Positions 37,430 to 47,305 of a stretch of 64,000 bases of DNA are shown piece after piece. This stretch comes from an uncultured Nitrospirota bacterium (GTDB lineage: Bacteria > Nitrospirota > Nitrospiria > Nitrospirales > UBA8639), in NCBI GenBank assembly GCA_937139405.1, contig CAKZPV010000004.1, forward strand, positions 360,301 through 424,300, given 5' to 3'. Made by a program: the position numbers and the translations under genes. Every line of letters begins with the position of its first letter. The first letter of the stretch is position 1. Below the pieces are notes generated by a model that saw only the letters and a program-made list of their open reading frames with translations, did no database searches and was not told the origin of the DNA.

Positions 37430-38392
37430 TCAATGTAAGCGAATTCGAGGATCCACCACGGCATAAAGAATATCGGAAAGTAGTGTTCCCGCGAGAGTGA
37501 GGATGGCCGCAATAAGATTCAAAGTCATAATCACCGGAAAATCTCTGCTTAAAATGGCTTCATACCCTAAGCGTCCCAATCCAGGCCACGCAAAAATTTG
37601 TTCAAAAATAACTGATCCCCCAATCAGTTCTGGGAGTAAGAGTCCAAACATGGTGACAAAGGGGAGAAGGGCGTTTCCAAGAGCATGACGATACACCACA
37701 GTATCTTCTTGCAGTCCTTTGGCCCTAGCTGTCCGGACATAGTCCTGACTCAAGACCTCTAACATTTGAGAGCGGACATACCGAGACAACACGGCAATCC
37801 CTGCTATGGCTGCCATGACGGAGGGAATAACCAAATGCCAGACACGATCCATGGCTTTATACGCAGTCTCCGCATGGTCCATCCCAAATGTTTTCATACC
37901 GATAACCGGAACACCAAACCATCCCACCACCCACAAAATGGCTAAGAAGGAAAGGAAAAATCCCGGAACGGATATCAGCGCATAGGACAAAAACACTGTA
38001 CTCCGATCATACACACCACCTCGACATACCGCCCCATAAATCCCTGTGGGGAACGCCCAGGTCCAGACTAATACCGTGGCTAAAAGAAACAACGGCAAAG
38101 AATTCAGAAAGCGATTCCAAATTTTTGGAAGGACCGGCTGACTATCTTTAAAGGATTTCAATTCTCCAGTGCCTAAATCTCGAATCCAATAGGCATACTG
38201 CATATAGACCGGATCATCCAAATGAAAGGCAGCTCGAATCTTCGCGACATCTTCGGGTTTCATCCTTGGATTCATCGGATCGACTTCGCTGGGTTCACCC
38301 GGCGCCAAATGGATAAACGAATGAGCAACAAAGGACACAATGATCAACAGAATCAATCGCTGTCCAATATTACGAATAATAAAATTCCACAT
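37430..38392 (-). CDS. Peptide ABC transporter permease (OppB/DppB type)
   Basis: 320 aa with six predicted membrane helices, starting IGQRLILLIIVSFVAHSFIHLAPG. The EAA loop is SQDYVRTARAKGLQEDTVVYRHALGN, and the end GTLLSDILYAVVDPRIRLH is characteristic. It forms the channel with the OppC-type subunit. Confidence 0.95.
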   Translation of the reverse strand: MWNFIIRNIGQRLILLIIVSFVAHSFIHLAPGEPSEVDPMNPRMKPEDVAKIRAAFHLDDPVYMQYAYWIRDLGTGELKSFKDSQPVLPKIWNRFLNSLPLFLLATVLVWTWAFPTGIYGAVCRGGVYDRSTVFLSYALISVPGFFLSFLAILWVVGWFGVPVIGMKTFGMDHAETAYKAMDRVWHLVIPSVMAAIAGIAVLSRYVRSQMLEVLSQDYVRTARAKGLQEDTVVYRHALGNALLPFVTMFGLLLPELIGGSVIFEQIFAWPGLGRLGYEAILSRDFPVIMTLNLIAAILTLAGTLLSDILYAVVDPRIRLH

Positions 38393-38405
38393 GTTCTAAT
38401 GCATC

Positions 38406-40544
38406 TTAATGAGTAAAAACTGGCGTAGATTTCAACTTGCGCCATTTGTGAAAATGGAAAGTAACATCTCCACTCTTGATAGGATAAATCTTTTGATAGT
38501 CTTCTTTGCCATCAGCGCCTTTATTGACCAAGACAATCTTTTTATCCAACACCCTGGTACTTAATGGAGCATACAAGAATGTATAGGGTTGATCCTCATG
38601 GATCAATCGATGCAGTTCATGTGTGAGTTGACGCTGTTGTGCTCGATTATATTCTTGCCGAATACGAACAATAAGTTCATCTGCTCGTTGACTCTGATAG
38701 CCAACAAAATTCAATTGCTGAGGCCCTGCTTGACTCGAATGCCAAATCTGATACAGATCAGGATCAATGCCCATGCTCCATCCCAACACAACAGCATCAA
38801 AATCTCCAGTATTCACAAAATCACCCAAGAAGACCGCCCATTCAAATATCTGAGTATTGACTTTTATCCCAATTTTTTTCCACGCATTCTGAGCGATAGT
38901 CAATAAGTTTTTTCGGATAGGATTGCCATTATTCGTAATCAAATTGAACTCAAAAATTTTTCCATTTTTCTCTAGCCACCCATCTTCATTCATCTTCCAC
39001 CCATGCTTTTGAAAGATGGCTTGGGCTCCTTGTGGGTCATAGGGAAGTGGCTGAATGGAGGTGTCGTACCATTCGGTATTTTTAGGATACGGCCCTGTGA
39101 TGCTCTCTCCTTCTCCATACACCAGATATTGAATAATTTCTTCTATATTGATGGCCATTCCTAAGGCTTTCCGAATATCCGCCTCAGCAAACAAGGGCTT
39201 TCGATTGTTGTACCCAATATAGTTATACGCAAATCCTAAGCTGGAAAACCATTGATAGGTGGAATCATTTTTGTAGCGATCAACTTGATGCGGTAAGGCC
39301 GCATAGAAATCAATGGATCCCGTTCTAAACTCTACCTCTTGTGTGAAAAGCTCCGGAATGATTCGCATATAATAGTCTTGATATTGGGTCGGCCCTTCCC
39401 AATAGTCATCAAATCGTTTGAGATGAATATATTGGTCTCCCTTCCAGGCCACAAACTGAAACCGGCCACTCCCAATTGGCCGTCGCGTCAATTGACTATC
39501 CCGCATTCCAAACACTTCTTGAGCTTCTTGTGAAAGATTTCGTTTCTGCTTCTCACGGTCTAGTGCCGCATCGTTGAGAAGATGCTCAGGAAGGATTCCC
39601 ATCGTCCAGGCAGTAATCGCAGGAGAATAGAGTCGCTTATAGACAATTTTCAGGGTATAGGGATCAACGATTTCCACCTTCTTGATTGGCTCAAAATCAG
39701 GTGTCCGTGGTGAAAGGTTTTTCGGATCCATGATGGCTTCATATGTGAACTTTACATCCCCCGCATCAAGTTCATGACCATCATGAAAATTCACGTTCTT
39801 CCGGAGATGAAACACAATTGTGGGATTGTGTTCGCCTATCGGAAGAATGGTAGGGAATTTTTCACGAAGAGCTTGTTCAGTTTCCTGAGAAATATCTTTA
39901 GGGAATTGAATCAGCTCATCGAATGGAAAATGCTCGAAATATTGTTCTCCTAGTATGGGTTTTAAACGTTCAAATAAGTCCTGATCAACCTGCGAAAGGG
40001 TAAACGCAACTCGCACAGGAACCTTCACCGTGACGGGAATGTCTTTGAGCTGTGGCTGACCTTCCGTATTGGACAATAATAAAGAAACGGTTTCTTTCCT
40101 TTGAGTGGCAGACAAGAGTTCAAGGGATTGCACATTTTTTTTGAGGCTTTCATCTGTCCCAGTTAGCCAGGCCTTTTGAATGCGGTGAAAAAGCGTTGTT
40201 CCTGTTACCTCCGTCCCGTCAGGAAAACGGTGATAGGGATTGACCAATAAGTACGCTTGCTCGGAAATCTGCCAATCGGTGGCTAAACGGCCACGGAGAC
40301 TGAGATTTTCATCCAAGTCAAGTAATCCCTCAAAGACCTGAGATACAATATTCGCACTCGAAGAGTCGGCACTCAGAATGGGATTCAGAAATTTGGCATC
40401 TCCACTCGATGCTTCAATATAGGTCACCAGACGACTGGGATTTCCAGACGCTTGATTTTCATAGGTGGGAACCCAGAAATAGGATTGAAGGAGCAGACAA
40501 ACTAAAACCAGAGGAATGAAGAGCAGAAGTCGTTTAATGATCAT
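38406..40544 (-). CDS. Peptide ABC transporter solute-binding protein (family 5)
   Basis: 712 aa, longer than the usual 500-550. A single hydrophobic N-terminal segment (LLLFIPLVLVCLLLQSYFW) without a lipobox suggests a membrane-anchored form. The family-5 signature appears at 240-272 (FHLRKNVNFHDGHELDAGDV). A weaker copy at 88-125 (LATDWQISEQAYL, FPDGTEVTGTTLF) precedes an insert of about 110 residues. The rest follows the normal fold, including FAYNYIGYNNRKPLFAEADIRKALGMAI. It is the first gene of the transporter operon. Confidence 0.92.
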   Translation of the reverse strand: MIIKRLLLFIPLVLVCLLLQSYFWVPTYENQASGNPSRLVTYIEASSGDAKFLNPILSADSSSANIVSQVFEGLLDLDENLSLRGRLATDWQISEQAYLLVNPYHRFPDGTEVTGTTLFHRIQKAWLTGTDESLKKNVQSLELLSATQRKETVSLLLSNTEGQPQLKDIPVTVKVPVRVAFTLSQVDQDLFERLKPILGEQYFEHFPFDELIQFPKDISQETEQALREKFPTILPIGEHNPTIVFHLRKNVNFHDGHELDAGDVKFTYEAIMDPKNLSPRTPDFEPIKKVEIVDPYTLKIVYKRLYSPAITAWTMGILPEHLLNDAALDREKQKRNLSQEAQEVFGMRDSQLTRRPIGSGRFQFVAWKGDQYIHLKRFDDYWEGPTQYQDYYMRIIPELFTQEVEFRTGSIDFYAALPHQVDRYKNDSTYQWFSSLGFAYNYIGYNNRKPLFAEADIRKALGMAINIEEIIQYLVYGEGESITGPYPKNTEWYDTSIQPLPYDPQGAQAIFQKHGWKMNEDGWLEKNGKIFEFNLITNNGNPIRKNLLTIAQNAWKKIGIKVNTQIFEWAVFLGDFVNTGDFDAVVLGWSMGIDPDLYQIWHSSQAGPQQLNFVGYQSQRADELIVRIRQEYNRAQQRQLTHELHRLIHEDQPYTFLYAPLSTRVLDKKIVLVNKGADGKEDYQKIYPIKSGDVTFHFHKWRKLKSTPVFTH

Positions 40545-40973
40545 TTATGGTAGAGGAAACTCCAGAAACCAAAAATATTTCAATGATATCAAGAACTTTC
40601 CAGTGAAGCCATGCCTGAGTGTCTTTATCCACAGTCCATCTCATGCTACTTCTTCCTTTGCTCCTCAAGCATATTCAGTACGCCACGCATTTTTTTCTTG
40701 CAGTCTTTTGTTGATTTCGCTACACTCACCGTTCCCTTTTTTAGACAACTCTCGGTGGAGCAATTATGGTAGTCATTACTTCCATCAATGTGCTCAACAA
40801 TCCTCCATTCTTCATTTCTCTTCTATGCTAGTTAGTCAACATCTACAATCGCTTTCCTTCTCTCATCAATTCCGGATGAACTCTGTGTCCTATTCGTCTT
40901 TATTTTTCCCCCAATGTGACGTTCGACACACAGTGTTTCGTTTTCCGGATAGCCGGTTGAAGGAGGGTTCTTC
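40545..40973. other. Intergenic region between divergent transporter and kinase genes
   Basis: About 430 bases that must hold the promoters of both the peptide-transporter operon and the hybrid kinase. No convincing sigma-70 or sigma-54 site can be picked by eye. Open frames here have pyrimidine-rich, non-protein-like composition. Confidence 0.4.
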
Positions 40974-42908
40974 ATGGAGGATCGGTCTCATACACGCACC
41001 GTCTTAATCGTTGACGACCACCAAGGTCTGATTCGTCTTATCCAACGATGTCTCATTCGAGAAGGGTTTCTTACTGCCGTTGCTTATAGCGGTCAAGAAG
41101 CGCTCACCTGGCTTTCACATCATCAGGCGGATCTTCTCCTTCTAGATTTACAACTCGCCGATATGTCCGGCGAAGACCTCATTCAACATCTCAATCAACA
41201 TAACATCACGCTCCCATTTATCGTGGTCACCGGTCAAGGCAATGAACGTCTTGCCGTCAAAATGATGAAGCGCGGCGCTCGTGATTATTTCATTAAAGAC
41301 AGCAGTCTCATCGAGCTTCTTCCATCCATTGTGACGCAAACATTTGAGCAAATTCAGCAAGAACACCGCTTGAAGCTGACCGAAGAAACGTTACGCGAAG
41401 AACGTGAGCGCATGGCTATTACGCTGTCCGCAATTGTGGAAGGTGTCTTCACGACCGATACACGAGGGCGCATTTCCTATATGAATGACATGGCCGAAGA
41501 ACTGAGTGGATGGAAGCAGCAAGACGCCTTGGGACGATCGATTGAAGAAATTGTCCGATTTCTCGATTCCGGAATCAACGAGAAGAACGACCATCCCGTC
41601 ACACACGTTTTAGAGGTTGAGACCCCCCTTCACCCGCTTGAGCATTATCCACTATTCGATCGCACCAACGGAGAACGACCGGTTGTCTATAGCGTGACTC
41701 CTTTACGACGATCTGATGGCAACCTGTTAGGAGCCGTGTTGATCTTGCGTGATATGACCGAACGAATCAAATTAGATGAAGAACGGCTGAAAGCCAGTAA
41801 ATTAGAATCCTTAGGACTCCTTGCTGGAGGCATTGCGCATGATTTCAATAACTTGCTCACAACCATCTTGGGGAATCTTTCCATGACAAAAACCTGGGTC
41901 AACTCCAGGGATCATTTATATAATTTTTTATCCGAAGCAGAGAATGCTTCTCTCCGTGCAAAAAAACTCACGCAACAACTCCTGACATTTGCCAAAGGTG
42001 GGACTCCTCTCAAAAAATCTTTGGCCTTACAGCAGGTCATCCCTGAATCTGCCGCGTTTGCGCTCTCTGGATCATCGACGCGCTGCCAATGTGAGATCCC
42101 TGATGATCTCTGGCCTATCGAGGCCGATGAGGGACAAATTGGCCAAGTAATTCACAATCTTGCTGTCAATGCTCACCAAGCCATGCCCACTGGTGGAATA
42201 CTGTCAATCACGGCAGAAAATATTATTTTGACGACCAAACAGGCCAAACAAAAGTCCCTCTCTGCTGAAGGGAAATATATCAAACTCGCGATTCAGGACA
42301 GTGGAAACGGGATTCCCTTTCAGTCTTTACACAAAATTTTTGACCCATACTATTCAACCAAACCCTCTGGCAGTGGACTCGGTTTGAGCACAACGTACTC
42401 TATCATCAACAACCACCACGGCCGGATCACGGTTTCGTCTACTGAAGGTCAAGGGACAACGTTTATTATTCACCTGCCAGCATCTCAAATCGTAATGTCG
42501 GTTCCTCGGGTTACATCTGCCACTATGACAGGCGAAGGACGAGTCTTGGTCATGGATGACGAAGAATCCATTCGCCTCCTCTTAGGCGAAATGCTCCGAC
42601 ATCTTGGATACGATGTGGAATGTGTGTCTGAAGGAAATGAAGCGCTTGAATGCTATCAGGAAGCCTATCACACGCATCAACCGTTCAACGCGGTCATTTT
42701 GGATTTAACCATTACTGGTGGCTTAGGCGGGAAAGATACCGTACAACAACTTCGGAAATTCGACCCGGAGGTCAGAGCGATTGTGGCAAGTGGCTACTCA
42801 AATGATCCCGTGCTTTCGCGCTACTCAACATTTGGATTTCATGGGGTCGTGGCTAAGCCGTTTCGCCTGACGGAGTTAAGCCAGGTGCTACACCAAATCA
42901 CTGCGTGA
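40974..42908 (+). CDS. Hybrid histidine kinase (receiver-PAS-HisKA-HATPase-receiver)
   Basis: 644 aa, no membrane segment. An N-terminal receiver has VLIVDDHQGLIRLI and LLLLDLQLADMSG. A PAS domain begins near LSAIVEGVFTTDTRGRISYM. The H-box is GGIAHDFNNLLTTI, with NLAVNAHQAM, DSGNGI and GSGLGL. A C-terminal receiver has VLVMDDEESIRLLL and VILDLTITGGLGG. Two receivers flanking a kinase suggest a phosphorelay with a separate partner. A strong GAAGGAGG site precedes the ATG. Confidence 0.94.
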   Translation: MEDRSHTRTVLIVDDHQGLIRLIQRCLIREGFLTAVAYSGQEALTWLSHHQADLLLLDLQLADMSGEDLIQHLNQHNITLPFIVVTGQGNERLAVKMMKRGARDYFIKDSSLIELLPSIVTQTFEQIQQEHRLKLTEETLREERERMAITLSAIVEGVFTTDTRGRISYMNDMAEELSGWKQQDALGRSIEEIVRFLDSGINEKNDHPVTHVLEVETPLHPLEHYPLFDRTNGERPVVYSVTPLRRSDGNLLGAVLILRDMTERIKLDEERLKASKLESLGLLAGGIAHDFNNLLTTILGNLSMTKTWVNSRDHLYNFLSEAENASLRAKKLTQQLLTFAKGGTPLKKSLALQQVIPESAAFALSGSSTRCQCEIPDDLWPIEADEGQIGQVIHNLAVNAHQAMPTGGILSITAENIILTTKQAKQKSLSAEGKYIKLAIQDSGNGIPFQSLHKIFDPYYSTKPSGSGLGLSTTYSIINNHHGRITVSSTEGQGTTFIIHLPASQIVMSVPRVTSATMTGEGRVLVMDDEESIRLLLGEMLRHLGYDVECVSEGNEALECYQEAYHTHQPFNAVILDLTITGGLGGKDTVQQLRKFDPEVRAIVASGYSNDPVLSRYSTFGFHGVVAKPFRLTELSQVLHQITA

Positions 42909-42947
42909 CTAGAGAAATGCAACGGAATAGGCTATTTCGGATATGTC

Positions 42948-43253
42948 TTAGAGTTCTATTTTCACTTCACCTTCTTCAACAACAGCTTCGTAGGATTTGA
43001 TATTGCTGGACGGATTGTTCAAGCAATGACCAGTTTTAACATTATATTCCCATCCATGCCACGGACACGTCACCGTCTCTCCTTCTAGATCGCCTTCTCC
43101 TAACGGCCCACCTCGATGCAGGCACATATTATCTGTGACATGGAACGCGCCATCCACATTGAAGACAGCTAGACATTTATCCTTGGCTTCAATCACGACG
43201 CCAGTCCCTGGGCTGATGTCATCTGTTTTCGCTATTTGAACCCACTCTCCCAT
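42948..43253 (-). CDS. Rieske-type [2Fe-2S] ferredoxin
   Basis: 101 aa from ATG 43253, chosen for its AGGAGA site over an upstream start at 43289. Cluster ligands are CLHRGG (Cys-x-His) and CPWHGWE (Cys-x2-His). There is no signal or membrane segment, so it is a soluble Rieske ferredoxin such as those of oxygenase or nitrite reductase small-subunit type. It follows the Mrp ATPase gene by 40 bases on the same strand. Confidence 0.92.
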   Translation of the reverse strand: MGEWVQIAKTDDISPGTGVVIEAKDKCLAVFNVDGAFHVTDNMCLHRGGPLGEGDLEGETVTCPWHGWEYNVKTGHCLNNPSSNIKSYEAVVEEGEVKIEL

Positions 43254-43293
43254 ATAACGTCTCCTCATTCCATTCAGACAAAGGCTCAATGGG

Positions 43294-44193
43294 CTATGAT
43301 GGTTTCTGTATCGGATCCTTAATTTTTTTCAGCATACTCGACAGAGTCGGAGATGCCCCGCTTTCTCCCTTTTCACCTTGTTCGATTTGGCTCACAAGTG
43401 TCCGTACGATTTGGACAAATGCTTGGGTTTGAGGAGACTGAGGGTCTTTGACCACAATCGGCTTTCCGTGATCACCGCCTTCTCGAATAGCTGGATCCAG
43501 AGGAATGCGCCCAAGAAATGGAATCTCAAATTTTTTCGCAGCCTGTTCGCCTCCACCGTGGGAAAAGATCTCAGTGCGCTCGCCACAATGTCCACACACA
43601 AAATGACTCATATTTTCAATAATGCCCAGCAATGGCACATTTACTTTTTTGAACATCGTCATGCCTTTTCGAACATCTGAGAGCGCCACCGCTTGAGGAG
43701 TCGTGACCGTAATTGCACCGGTTAATGGCACGAGCTGCGAAAGGGTTAAAGGCACATCTCCTGTACCTGGAGGAAGGTCGATTAACAAATAATCCAGTTC
43801 GCCCCAGATCACATCACGAAAAAACTGTTGAATAGCCGAATGGACCATCGGACCGCGCCATACGACCGGCGTATCTTCCGGAACAAAGAATCCCATCGAA
43901 ATGACTTTCACTCCCTGCCCTTCCGCAGGAGTGATTTTCTCGCCGTCTTTAACTGGCTCTTGAGTGACCCCAATCATCATAGGAATATTCGGGCCATAAA
44001 TATCCGCGTCCATAACCCCAACTGCAAAGCCCTCTTGCTTGAGGGCCACAGCCATATTGACCGTGACCGTCGATTTCCCTACTCCACCTTTTCCGCTACT
44101 CACGGCAATAATATGCTTTACCCCAGGAAGTGGGTTTTCCTGTGGTTGATTAGCAGTATCTGCTGACGGAGGGGAATGTTGTTCTTCAGCCAT
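43294..44193 (-). CDS. apbC: Mrp/NBP35-family iron-sulfur carrier ATPase
   Basis: 299 aa. Deviant Walker [46 protein letters not shown], and the C-terminal CxxC in [15 protein letters not shown] used to carry a 4Fe-4S cluster between monomers. The N-terminal DUF59 domain of long Mrp proteins is absent; about 25 proline-rich residues precede the P-loop. It probably assists maturation of iron-sulfur proteins, in line with the Rieske gene beside it. Confidence 0.94.
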   Translation of the reverse strand: MAEEQHSPPSADTANQPQENPLPGVKHIIAVSSGKGGVGKSTVTVNMAVALKQEGFAVGVMDADIYGPNIPMMIGVTQEPVKDGEKITPAEGQGVKVISMGFFVPEDTPVVWRGPMVHSAIQQFFRDVIWGELDYLLIDLPPGTGDVPLTLSQLVPLTGAITVTTPQAVALSDVRKGMTMFKKVNVPLLGIIENMSHFVCGHCGERTEIFSHGGGEQAAKKFEIPFLGRIPLDPAIREGGDHGKPIVVKDPQSPQTQAFVQIVRTLVSQIEQGEKGESGASPTLSSMLKKIKDPIQKPS

Positions 44194-44389
44194 TTATCGT
44201 GCTCCTTCTGGAAACTCTATTGAATATACCCTAAAGACACAATCCATTCGACTACATCCGTTATTTGTCACCCCATCATACAGAGGCCACACCTTTTCTC
44301 CCACTCTTTTCACAAAGTAGAGAGTCAAGTATGGCCTCACCGAGTAACACAAGAACAATGTAAGGAGAAAATTGGTTGTTGAAAAATTT

Positions 44390-44593
44390 CTAACCAAGCT
44401 GAGTCGCAAATTTTTTGCGCGAACGTCCAATGAGTGGCTCATGATGGTTTTGACGATTAGCTGCAATCACTGGATCCAAAATTTCTCCACAAGTAATACA
44501 TCGCCAGCCTGAAAAATACATGGCACCAGCTTCATCTGCGACATCCCCAAATTTATCCTGAATCATGATTCCCTGACATCGTGGACAATCCAT
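44390..44593 (-). CDS. Small zinc-ribbon protein
   Basis: 67 aa with CPRCQG at the start and RCITCGEIL in the middle, two CxxC knuckles forming a zinc ribbon. The C-terminus is basic (GRSRKKFATQL). Function unknown. It lies downstream of a -24/-12 promoter and palindrome on the same strand, so it is a probable target of the adjacent sigma-54 activator. Confidence 0.75.
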   Translation of the reverse strand: MDCPRCQGIMIQDKFGDVADEAGAMYFSGWRCITCGEILDPVIAANRQNHHEPLIGRSRKKFATQLG

Positions 44594-44656
44594 CTACTAC
44601 ACCCCTTCCTAATACACCATGAAATAAAAAATGAATTCGTAGGTCAACGTACATAA

Positions 44657-44670
44657 GCAAGGGAGATACC
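44657..44670 (-). promoter_or_regulatory. Sigma-54 (-24/-12) promoter candidate, minus strand
   Basis: Read on the minus strand the sequence is GG (44670-44669), TATCTCCCTT, then GC (44658-44657), the exact GG-N10-GC spacing with TTGCT at -12. The predicted start near 44645 leaves about 50 bases of leader before the zinc-ribbon gene. Confidence 0.55.
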
Positions 44671-44733
44671 GAAAACCCCATTTCATAAAGTATTGATTTA
44701 TAATATATTTTTCAATATAAAAGAAATCGCATT

Positions 44734-44750
44734 TGTTTCAAAATGAAACA
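44734..44750. promoter_or_regulatory. Palindromic operator TGTTTCA-AAA-TGAAACA
   Basis: Perfect 7-bp arms separated by three bases, about 90-105 bases upstream of the predicted start of the -24/-12 promoter at 44657. This is the expected place for a sigma-54 enhancer site. A further TGAAACA half-site occurs at 44846-44852, next to the end of the activator gene. Confidence 0.65.
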
Positions 44751-44854
44751 CACAATTAATTTATTCACGAAATTTATTACACAAAACATTGATTATATTA
44801 ATTGTTTTACCAAAAGATACCAGTTGGTATCAACAGATCCCAAAATGAAACAAC

Positions 44855-46234
44855 CTATATCCCTGGCTTCAGACCAAATTGTCTGACTTTTCGCCATAAG
44901 GTCGATCGACCAATGCCTAACTGCTCGGAAGCTTCCTTAAAATGCCAACCAGATTTATCCAGGGCTCGACAGATGGCCTGCCGCTCAATAGATTGCAAAG
45001 ATTCCGTATCTGTCCATTCCTGATGTTCTAAGTAATATCGCTGCAAATCAGCAGGCAGATGCCCAAGTTGAATCGTACGCTCCTCACAACACACAAAGGC
45101 ATGCTCCATCACATTCTGTAATTCACGAATATTCCCAGGAAAGGGATATTGCTCAAGAGCCATCAACGATTGCGGAGAGAGTCCCGCGACTTGCTTGTTC
45201 ATTTCTCGATTGAATTTTTCCCGATAATGATTCACCAATAATGGAATATCGTCTGAGCGGTCACGAAGCGGTGGTAAGTTAATGGGGATGACTCGAATTC
45301 GATAATACAAGTCCTCTCGAAAACGACTTTCTCGAACAGCCTCTTCTAAATTTCGATTCGTTGCGGCCACAATTCTGACATCCACGCTAATGGTGTCATT
45401 CGAGCCAACCCGCTCAAACCGTCCTCGCTCAAGGACACCTAATAATTTCACCTGGGTAGCCAAGCTCATTTCACCAATTTCATCGAGAAAAATGGTGCCT
45501 CCATCTGCCACTTCAAACCGACCTGGTTTATCAACATACGCGTTCGTAAAAGCCCCTTTCACATGACCAAACAATTCACTTTCTAAGACACCTTCTGACA
45601 AACTTGACCCATTCACCACAACAAATGGAGCCTGTTTTCGCGGGCTATGCGCATGCAACGCATAGGCAATGAGCTCCTTCCCTGTCCCACTCTCACCCGT
45701 AATCAAGACCGAAGACTTTGATGCCGCAATGCCCGGAAGCTTGGCAAAAATGTTTTGCATAAGCGGGCTGCGGCCAACAATATGATCGAATTGAATCTGC
45801 TCAGCTAAACGATGCTTCAGTTCTGAGACCTCCGCTGTTTTGGCCGTGAGTTCTCGAACAAGCGAAATATCTCGTATGACTTCAATGAGCCCTATCAACT
45901 TGCCTTCTTTGTCCAACAAAAAATCAGTATTGATGCTCACTGGCATCTGAATACCATCACGACGACGAACAATAGCCTCGAAATTTGACACTCGCTCGCC
46001 TCGAAGCGCACGCTCCAACACACAATCTTGACTCGAACAGATATTACTTTGAATGAGCAAATCACAAGCCAATAACATCCCAGAATCTGGTACTTCATAA
46101 CCCAACATCGTCTGCATAGCACGATTGAGAAACGTGATGCGCTTGTGCAAATCAATCGTGATGACTCCATCACTAATACAGTCTAAGATGGTTTCTGCTC
46201 CGTTGGAGCGGGATATTGATTCAGGTTCTGCCAT
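44855..46234 (-). CDS. PAS-domain sigma-54-dependent transcriptional regulator with altered GAFTGA loop
   Basis: 459 aa from ATG 46234 (an in-frame GTG at 46243 is possible). A PAS domain (about 14-125) contains a cysteine group LACDLL, ICSSQDC. The AAA+ domain has Walker A GESGTGKE (180-187) and FLDEIGEM. The sigma-54 contact loop reads GAFTNA (227-232) instead of GAFTGA. A Fis-type helix-turn-helix closes the protein (KEASEQLGIGRSTLWRKVRQFG). A redox- or metal-responsive activator of the zinc-ribbon gene downstream is the simplest reading. Confidence 0.92.
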   Translation of the reverse strand: MAEPESISRSNGAETILDCISDGVITIDLHKRITFLNRAMQTMLGYEVPDSGMLLACDLLIQSNICSSQDCVLERALRGERVSNFEAIVRRRDGIQMPVSINTDFLLDKEGKLIGLIEVIRDISLVRELTAKTAEVSELKHRLAEQIQFDHIVGRSPLMQNIFAKLPGIAASKSSVLITGESGTGKELIAYALHAHSPRKQAPFVVVNGSSLSEGVLESELFGHVKGAFTNAYVDKPGRFEVADGGTIFLDEIGEMSLATQVKLLGVLERGRFERVGSNDTISVDVRIVAATNRNLEEAVRESRFREDLYYRIRVIPINLPPLRDRSDDIPLLVNHYREKFNREMNKQVAGLSPQSLMALEQYPFPGNIRELQNVMEHAFVCCEERTIQLGHLPADLQRYYLEHQEWTDTESLQSIERQAICRALDKSGWHFKEASEQLGIGRSTLWRKVRQFGLKPGI

Positions 46235-46437
46235 ACGATTCACGTCTGGGAAAAAAGAAAAAACTCAAGAGCGAGAACTCGACATTTTTTTTCATGGATT
46301 TGGTATATTAAGAAGATTCACGCATATGAAAAGAGAAATACCCATCCTCAACCTTCTCACGCTAGTGTAAGCCAGCCCTATTCCATTCCACAATTATCTG
46401 GCACCACTACCTTACAAATTTTCTTTCAAAAAAACTA

Positions 46438-47250
46438 ATGGACATTCTACCCACTCTCGCACAACTACCGTACCCTGAGATTGATCCGGTCTTTTTTCAA
46501 ATTGGGCCCTTGGCCTTCCGCTGGTACGGTCTCATGTATCTTTTGGGCCTCGGTGGTGCCTATTGGCTCATTAAAACCAGAGCAGCAAAAAAACAGATCC
46601 CGCTCGACCCTCAACAACTTTCTGATTTAATTGTGTTTGCGGCATTTGGGGTCTTTATTGGAGGACGATTAGGATACGTCCTGTTTTATAACTTGCCGTT
46701 TTATTGGGACAATCCGATGAAAATATTTGCGGTGTGGGAAGGTGGCATGTCCTTCCATGGAGGCTTGCTTGGAGTTTGTGTGGCCCTTGTGATGTTTTGC
46801 AAACGACGTGGCTTTTCCATGGCCTCCGTTGCCGACCTAGCGGCGGGAGCCGCCCCTATTGGGTTAGGCTTCGGACGACTGGGGAATTTCATTAATGGCG
46901 AGTTATATGGACGGGCAACTGATGTCGAGTGGTGTATGGTTTTCCCACAGGGAGGACCTGAATGCCGACATCCCTCACAACTCTATGAAGCCGGGTTGGA
47001 AGGTATCGCGCTTTTTATGGTTCTCACGATCATGAACCGATGGACCACTCCACCTGGCACCATATTTTGGATGTTCATTTCTGGATATGGCGTCGCACGT
47101 TTCTTCGTAGAATTTTTCCGAGAACCTGATAGTCATCTGGGATTCATCTTCCAATGGGTGACCATGGGACAACTTCTCTGCATTCCCATGATTGCTCTAG
47201 GCCTCATCATGATTTTTCGCGGATATCACAAATCAAAAACCTCGTCTTGA
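46438..47250 (+). CDS. lgt: Prolipoprotein diacylglyceryl transferase
   Basis: 270 aa with seven membrane segments. It starts with IDPVFFQIGPLAFRWYGLMYLLG. The Lgt signature GRLGNFINGELYGR is present, as is HPSQLYEAGLEG. It moves diacylglycerol from phosphatidylglycerol to the lipobox cysteine of preproteins. It is convergent with the SDR gene downstream. Confidence 0.97.
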   Translation: MDILPTLAQLPYPEIDPVFFQIGPLAFRWYGLMYLLGLGGAYWLIKTRAAKKQIPLDPQQLSDLIVFAAFGVFIGGRLGYVLFYNLPFYWDNPMKIFAVWEGGMSFHGGLLGVCVALVMFCKRRGFSMASVADLAAGAAPIGLGFGRLGNFINGELYGRATDVEWCMVFPQGGPECRHPSQLYEAGLEGIALFMVLTIMNRWTTPPGTIFWMFISGYGVARFFVEFFREPDSHLGFIFQWVTMGQLLCIPMIALGLIMIFRGYHKSKTSS

Positions 47251-47305
47251 GCCAAACACAGCATAGTGGAATGGCTATCACTGTTTATGAGTGTATTCTT
47301 TCCGC

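Noticed and set aside
40516..41007. 163-codon plus-strand frame ahead of the hybrid kinase
   Set aside because: Ser/His/Phe-rich composition from pyrimidine-rich DNA, overlap with both neighbouring genes and no ribosome site; it looks like leader DNA.
44194..44466. 90-codon minus-strand frame between the zinc-ribbon and Mrp genes
   Set aside because: It overlaps the zinc-ribbon gene out of frame and has no protein-like features.
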